From Tetracentron sinense (taxonomy: Eukaryota; Streptophyta; Magnoliopsida; Trochodendrales; Trochodendraceae): a stretch of DNA of 64,000 bases. A program made the position numbers and the translations under genes. Shown here in pieces: positions 59,840 through 64,000 of the stretch (position 1 is the stretch's first letter; every line of letters starts with the position of its first letter). The notes under the pieces are model-generated. The model did not search any database. It worked only from the letters and a program-made list of their open reading frames with translations, and was not told where the DNA came from. The stretch covers positions 30,827,531 through 30,891,530 of the forward strand of contig CM026554.1 of NCBI GenBank assembly GCA_015143295.1, given 5' to 3'.

Positions 59840-61111
59840 CCAACCAGCGGCTTTGGAATGACCCCCGTAGGTTGTATGTCCTTTAAGCCTAACGGTTGAT
59901 AGACTGAGAAACTCAAGAGATGCACACTAGTTCCTAGGACTAGCAAAGTCGTACAGATGAAATCGTTTGTTATGATGCACTGAACGGTAGGGCTTCCAGG
60001 ATCCTTGAATTTGAACACAGTGGCCTTTGCAACTAGAAATGGATCTTTAGATGCTTGTGTACACAGCTTGACTATGCATAAGTCTTTGAGGAACTTCGCA
60101 TAGTGTGGAACGAGATATTGATTGGTAAGTTTTTCAAGACTTCTTTGATCTCTAAAATTTTTTGGTCCTAATTATTCTGGACAAGCCTTTCTGGGAAAGG
60201 TGGTTTAAACGGACAAATGGGCTTGTCCTCAGCCTGAGGTATCTGCACAGGAATATCAGATTTGGGTGCAGATATAGAAGCATCAGAGTTGGATGTGAAA
60301 TTGGGATTCTCTGATCTAAGGTTAGAAGGTGGTGCTTTTGAGGGCACCAAGGATGGTGGTACTCCTATATCAATAGTTTTGCCTGAACAGAGGGCAGTAT
60401 CAGCTTGGATCTCTCCTTAAAAATTCTAGTTCTTTGACTGTAATTCGACTTCAAAAACTATCTCCTGTTCAACTGGATTTTGAATTGTTTGGCTTGAGAA
60501 GTTACCTATCTCGCTCTCAGTTTCTAATTGATCCAGACGTTGTTCTAGACGTTGAAGGGCTTGTTCTTGCCTGGTCATAAACTGGGAGAGAAGGTCTTCT
60601 AGACCAAGTTTAGGAGTTGATTGTGGAGGTGCAGAGAAGGGAAGCTCAGGTACCAATTCACAATTAGAGCTCATCAATGTATACTCATTGCAGGATTGAG
60701 GAGTCGGGAGGGCGCTCTGTTGATCAAAATAAGAATTTTGGGTGAATTGCTGGTACAACGACTGTGAGTACTGTCCATCATACTGTATATTGGATTGGTT
60801 AAACCCGGAATGATTTGTGCTATGGTATGGTTTTTGTTGTGGAACAGATCTTGCTCCCAAGAGAAATTGGAATGATGATTCCAAGTATCCGGATGATAAG
60901 TTTGGCAATAGGAATTTGGGTTATAGGAGTCATGGCAATAGAAATTTTGGCTATAGAAATTTGCATAAGTCTCAATAAGAGGCCTTTCTGCTGCCATGGA
61001 GAGGATGAGGAAGGTGAAGAAGCTGAGGCTAATTCCCGGATTTGAATGACTCTCAGATCGAATCAAACGTTGATGGTTCGAACCCAACTGGGCATATGTT
61101 TGAAGAAACAC
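59840..61111 (-). pseudogene. Athila-type gag and protease remnant
   Basis: The minus strand shows the gag C-terminal features of Athila elements: YNPNSYCQTYHPDTWNHHSN followed by FSW, Gln-rich stretches, then LGLEDLLSQFMTRQEQALQR. After a break come PFPERL and a protease-like segment with LVPHYAKFLKDLC, DPGSPTVQCIITNDF and LLVLGTSVHLLSFSVYQ. In the last motif the catalytic Asp expected before the Gly is not present (Val-Leu-Gly instead). Frameshifts separate the parts. Polymerase domains do not follow. Confidence 0.65.
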
Positions 61112-61114
61112 GCC

Positions 61115-62757
61115 TAAGACCTAACAAAAAGTTGCCAAATGAGACACTAACCTGAGTGACTCTATATGATGCGCAAAGATCACAAAGATAACCCTAAGCC
61201 AAAGTTAAACAATCAACAGTTTTATGGGCTTTATCTTTTTATCTGTGTTGGCAAGCAGGTTATGACAGTGGGCGGAACCACTGATTTTATCTTGTTTAAT
61301 CCGCCGGACTGACTTACACTCTAGGGTTCTCACAAAGGTTTCACTCGCAAGCTAACCTTCCAGTACTAACACAAGCTAACTACAAGAGAATCCGTAGCCT
61401 AGACAGACGTGTCACACAATGGCAAGCTTAAGTACGTCCCAGACTAGCCGGATTAGTCAAGTAGTTTGACAAGTGTATTCCTGAAAGAATAACTTGGGCT
61501 AGATTGTGTTCCTAAGTCAACAAGCACAGTTAACCAACAAGATTTTGAGGAGACCACTTAAGAACTCAGTATACTAAAGTAGTAGGGACCTGTGGGTATG
61601 TTAGGAAACAGGGACCCGCACTCGTGGTCTTATTCGACTCAAAAATGAAGGATTCACTGATTTTGTGATGGTCCTATGAACACCGAGCTAAATTTGGCTC
61701 TAAATCTTGGTTCATTTTATTAAATTGCTTTTGAGTTCACACAGCTGGAATGATGAGGTGGGTGATGAAATCCCACCAGTTTCAAGTAGAGCTGGGTTTG
61801 CTCTTTAATTAATGTATTTTTCGGCCATCCACGCAGTTCGAAAAAGTTGTACAAAAGCAAATAAACAATCACCACCTAGATGCTCAATCAACACCCGGGA
61901 TCGCTTTCAAGCGAGGTATAGAACACGTACCTACCCGTGGGCTATGCCACGGGGTCGCCTCCGTGAGGTAGGGAGGGGTAATGGGCTTGGGCCCACTCCG
62001 AGCTAGTACTCCCTACTCACACTTCTTCCCTGCGCATAAGTTAGTGCACAATAAAATATAGGTCACGTGATTGAGAATTATTTTTGGAAGGTGGCTGCCT
62101 TTAAGGGGTTGCATACAACATTCAGTTAATTAGACATATTAATTAATTTCCAAATTTGGGTTTTAATTCAAACTTAATAGTTTCCTAAAGTAGGGAACTA
62201 CTAATTCTAAATTTTCCCTCAAGTTTTGGAAACCTTCCAATTTAAATTGGTGAAATCATGGCAAACTTCCCAAAATGGAATTGTGTTAAAGATAGACTTT
62301 TTCCACTATAAAGATTTAGAAATTTTTTTGAAAATTAGAAATTTCCAAAAAAATATGCTAAATCTCTAAAAGATATGGGAAAATGCCTAAAATTAACAAA
62401 ATTCTTATTTGAAACGTCTCCAAAAGCAATAATTCCCAAAATACTAATCACCTAAAAAAAACATAATGTAAATCTAACCCTAACACTTTTTTTTTTGTTG
62501 TTTTTTTTTTGTTTTTTTCGCTCAAGGGTTGCTAAGCCCTTGAACACATATCTAAAAATAATAATAATAATAAAAAGAAAAAGATGTAGAAAGTCCTAAA
62601 TTATTACAAGTTGCACTCGGCCATCCGAGGCTTAAAAATAAAAATAACCAAGTAAAAAAGAAAGAGAAGAAGGGGATCCCAAATCCCTTGCTGCTTTTTT
62701 TTTTTTTTTTTTCCTGAAAATTTTTCTTCTTTCTTTATGCACTTCCTTCACCCGAGC
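61115..62757 (-). other. 5' leader of the Athila-like element
   Basis: About 1.6 kb between primer site and the first gag-like frame. No domain is recognised; long homopolymer and AAT runs occur at 62480-62720. Confidence 0.5.
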
Positions 62758-62772
62758 GGCAACGGCGCCATT

Positions 62773-64000
62773 TGAAACATGGTTTTTCGGTCGTTGAAAC
62801 GAATCACCTTACTTCAAAAATTATTTTTTTATCTGATTCCTTTCAATTCCTGCAAAATATGAATTATGCAAAGATTAGCACAATGGTATTACGGATGTTG
62901 AATCCTCACTCAAGGTTGGTAGGGTTAGTGCAATAAAGAAAATAAAAAAAAATAAAAAGATTAAAATGGTGGAGAAATGAGAAGGGTGGATTAATTTTTT
63001 TAAAAAAATATTTTTTTAAAGAGATTATCAAGAACTACTAATGAAATGAAATAAAAGCATCAAATTAAACAATGAAAGATGGCAAGCATGAAATAACAAA
63101 CATGAAAATTTATTTATTGAATTAAAAAGTCACCTACAAAATTTGAATTAAATGCAATAACATCAAATAATAAGAAAAAAATAAAAAGAAAACAAATGGT
63201 GAGAGCCCTAGGCGTAGGGCCGGCTGTGAAGAGATGAGCGAGACAATGGTGATGCCGTGAGCTTGCGGAGACCTTAGAACTCCTTAGGTGAGAGAGAGAG
63301 CCGTGAGATGAGAGAGAGAGAGAGAGGTGAAAGAGGAAGTGGGTTGAGATGAAAGTGGTGAAATGTAGGTGAGAGAGAAGAGGTTAGATGATAGAGAGTG
63401 GGGTGAGAGAGAGAGAGAGAAAAAAAAGGGATTGAGAAATGAGAGAGATGAGAAGAGAAGTTCGGGGGGAATGAACCATTTTTTAGAGGAAGAGATGGTG
63501 TAGGTTATATAGGATCATAGTTAGGGTTTGGAGAGAAAGAGGGTGTGATGAGATGGACGGCTAGGATTTCGTAGAGAAAAAGAGAAATTAGGGTTTCACT
63601 TTTGAAAAGTGAGTTGTTAGGATGGGAGAGAAATTAGGAAAGAAAGTAAGAAATGGAAGAGGATTAGGGTTTTGAAAGAAAATGAGATGGGTGGCTAGGA
63701 TTTAGGCTAGAAGGTGGTGGCTAGGTTTAGGAAAACGAGATGGGATTACGGTTTTTGAACTAACTAGGGTTTTGAAAAGTAAGGATGGACGGCTAAGATG
63801 ATTAAGGTTGGACGAATGAGATTAGGAGAGAGAAATTAGGGTTTTGAGAAATAAAAAAGAAAAAGAAAAGAAAATGATGGCAGAGGGTTTTGAACCCTAG
63901 TCTCTAACACAGACTCCCATAGATTTCACCAACTAAGCAAGCTTTTCTCCTTTATCTTGTATAGTGATCTTTATTACTCAAGTCCTCTTTCTTGGAAATC
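62773..64000 (-). repeat. 5' LTR of the Athila-like element, partial
   Basis: Its minus-strand 3' end (CATGTTTCA) is followed two bases later by the primer site. About 400 bp of the LTR remain outside the window, judging from the 3' copy. Confidence 0.88.

Larger units (their letters stand above)
56176..64000 (-). mobile_element. Athila-like Ty3/gypsy element, continues past the window
   Basis: On the minus strand the 5' LTR is 62773 to beyond 64000. The primer site TGGCGCCGTTGCC (matching the tRNA-Asp type used by Athila and relatives) lies at about 62758-62770. Decayed gag and protease lie at 61111-59840, a polypurine tract (GGTTGGGGGT) at 57811-57822, and the 3' LTR at 57810-56176. No RT, RNase H or integrase motif is seen, so it is non-autonomous or internally deleted. 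The two LTRs show few differences, so the insertion is fairly young. It sits inside copia element 2; the expected target duplication is ATATA (56171-56175). Confidence 0.88.

Overview
The window is nuclear DNA of a flowering plant. It is AT-rich and packed with plant-type transposable elements: Ty1/copia, Ty3/gypsy of Athila type, LINE, SINE-like, hAT, PIF-like and foldback MITEs. It also has a split gene with consensus GT-AG introns and a promoter with plant site II and telo boxes. I cannot name the species. Almost every ORF in the window that is not part of a transposon is noise.

Layout. 1-5.5 kb: mostly featureless DNA with SINE-like and MITE copies, plus a small RNA locus (2.1-2.8 kb) that holds two box C/D snoRNAs with guides matching 18S rRNA. 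5.6-8 kb: a probable solo LTR. 9-10.9 kb: a non-coding promoter-like block of uncertain origin. 11-18.3 kb: foldback MITEs, tandem duplications and a complete non-autonomous LTR element with 5-bp target duplications (13823-15722), itself hit by a small hAT element.

19.3-39.6 kb, minus strand: the main host gene. Nine short exons encode a 391-residue inner-nuclear-membrane type protein with a Man1-Src1p C-terminal (MSC) domain. Only about 6% of the 20 kb is coding. Introns 1 and 7 hold at least seven transposons, including a 4.2-kb hAT element whose transposase gene looks intact and whose 8-bp target duplications are perfect.

40-64 kb: a nest of retroelements. It includes a LINE 3' remnant and a copia element (41434-47063). 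That copia carries an antisense processed pseudogene of ribosomal protein eS30 and is split in its reverse transcriptase by a 2465-bp solo LTR. A 330-bp TRIM sits inside an unidentified open frame near 49 kb. A second copia has a long degenerate TCTGCA-rich leader. An Athila-like gypsy element on the minus strand cuts that copia and runs off the right edge of the window.

The functional content I can support is the MSC-domain gene, the snoRNA locus and the hAT transposase. The rest is decayed or non-autonomous mobile DNA. Nested insertions with clean target duplications allow a relative history: copia, then solo LTR inside it; second copia, then gypsy inside it.
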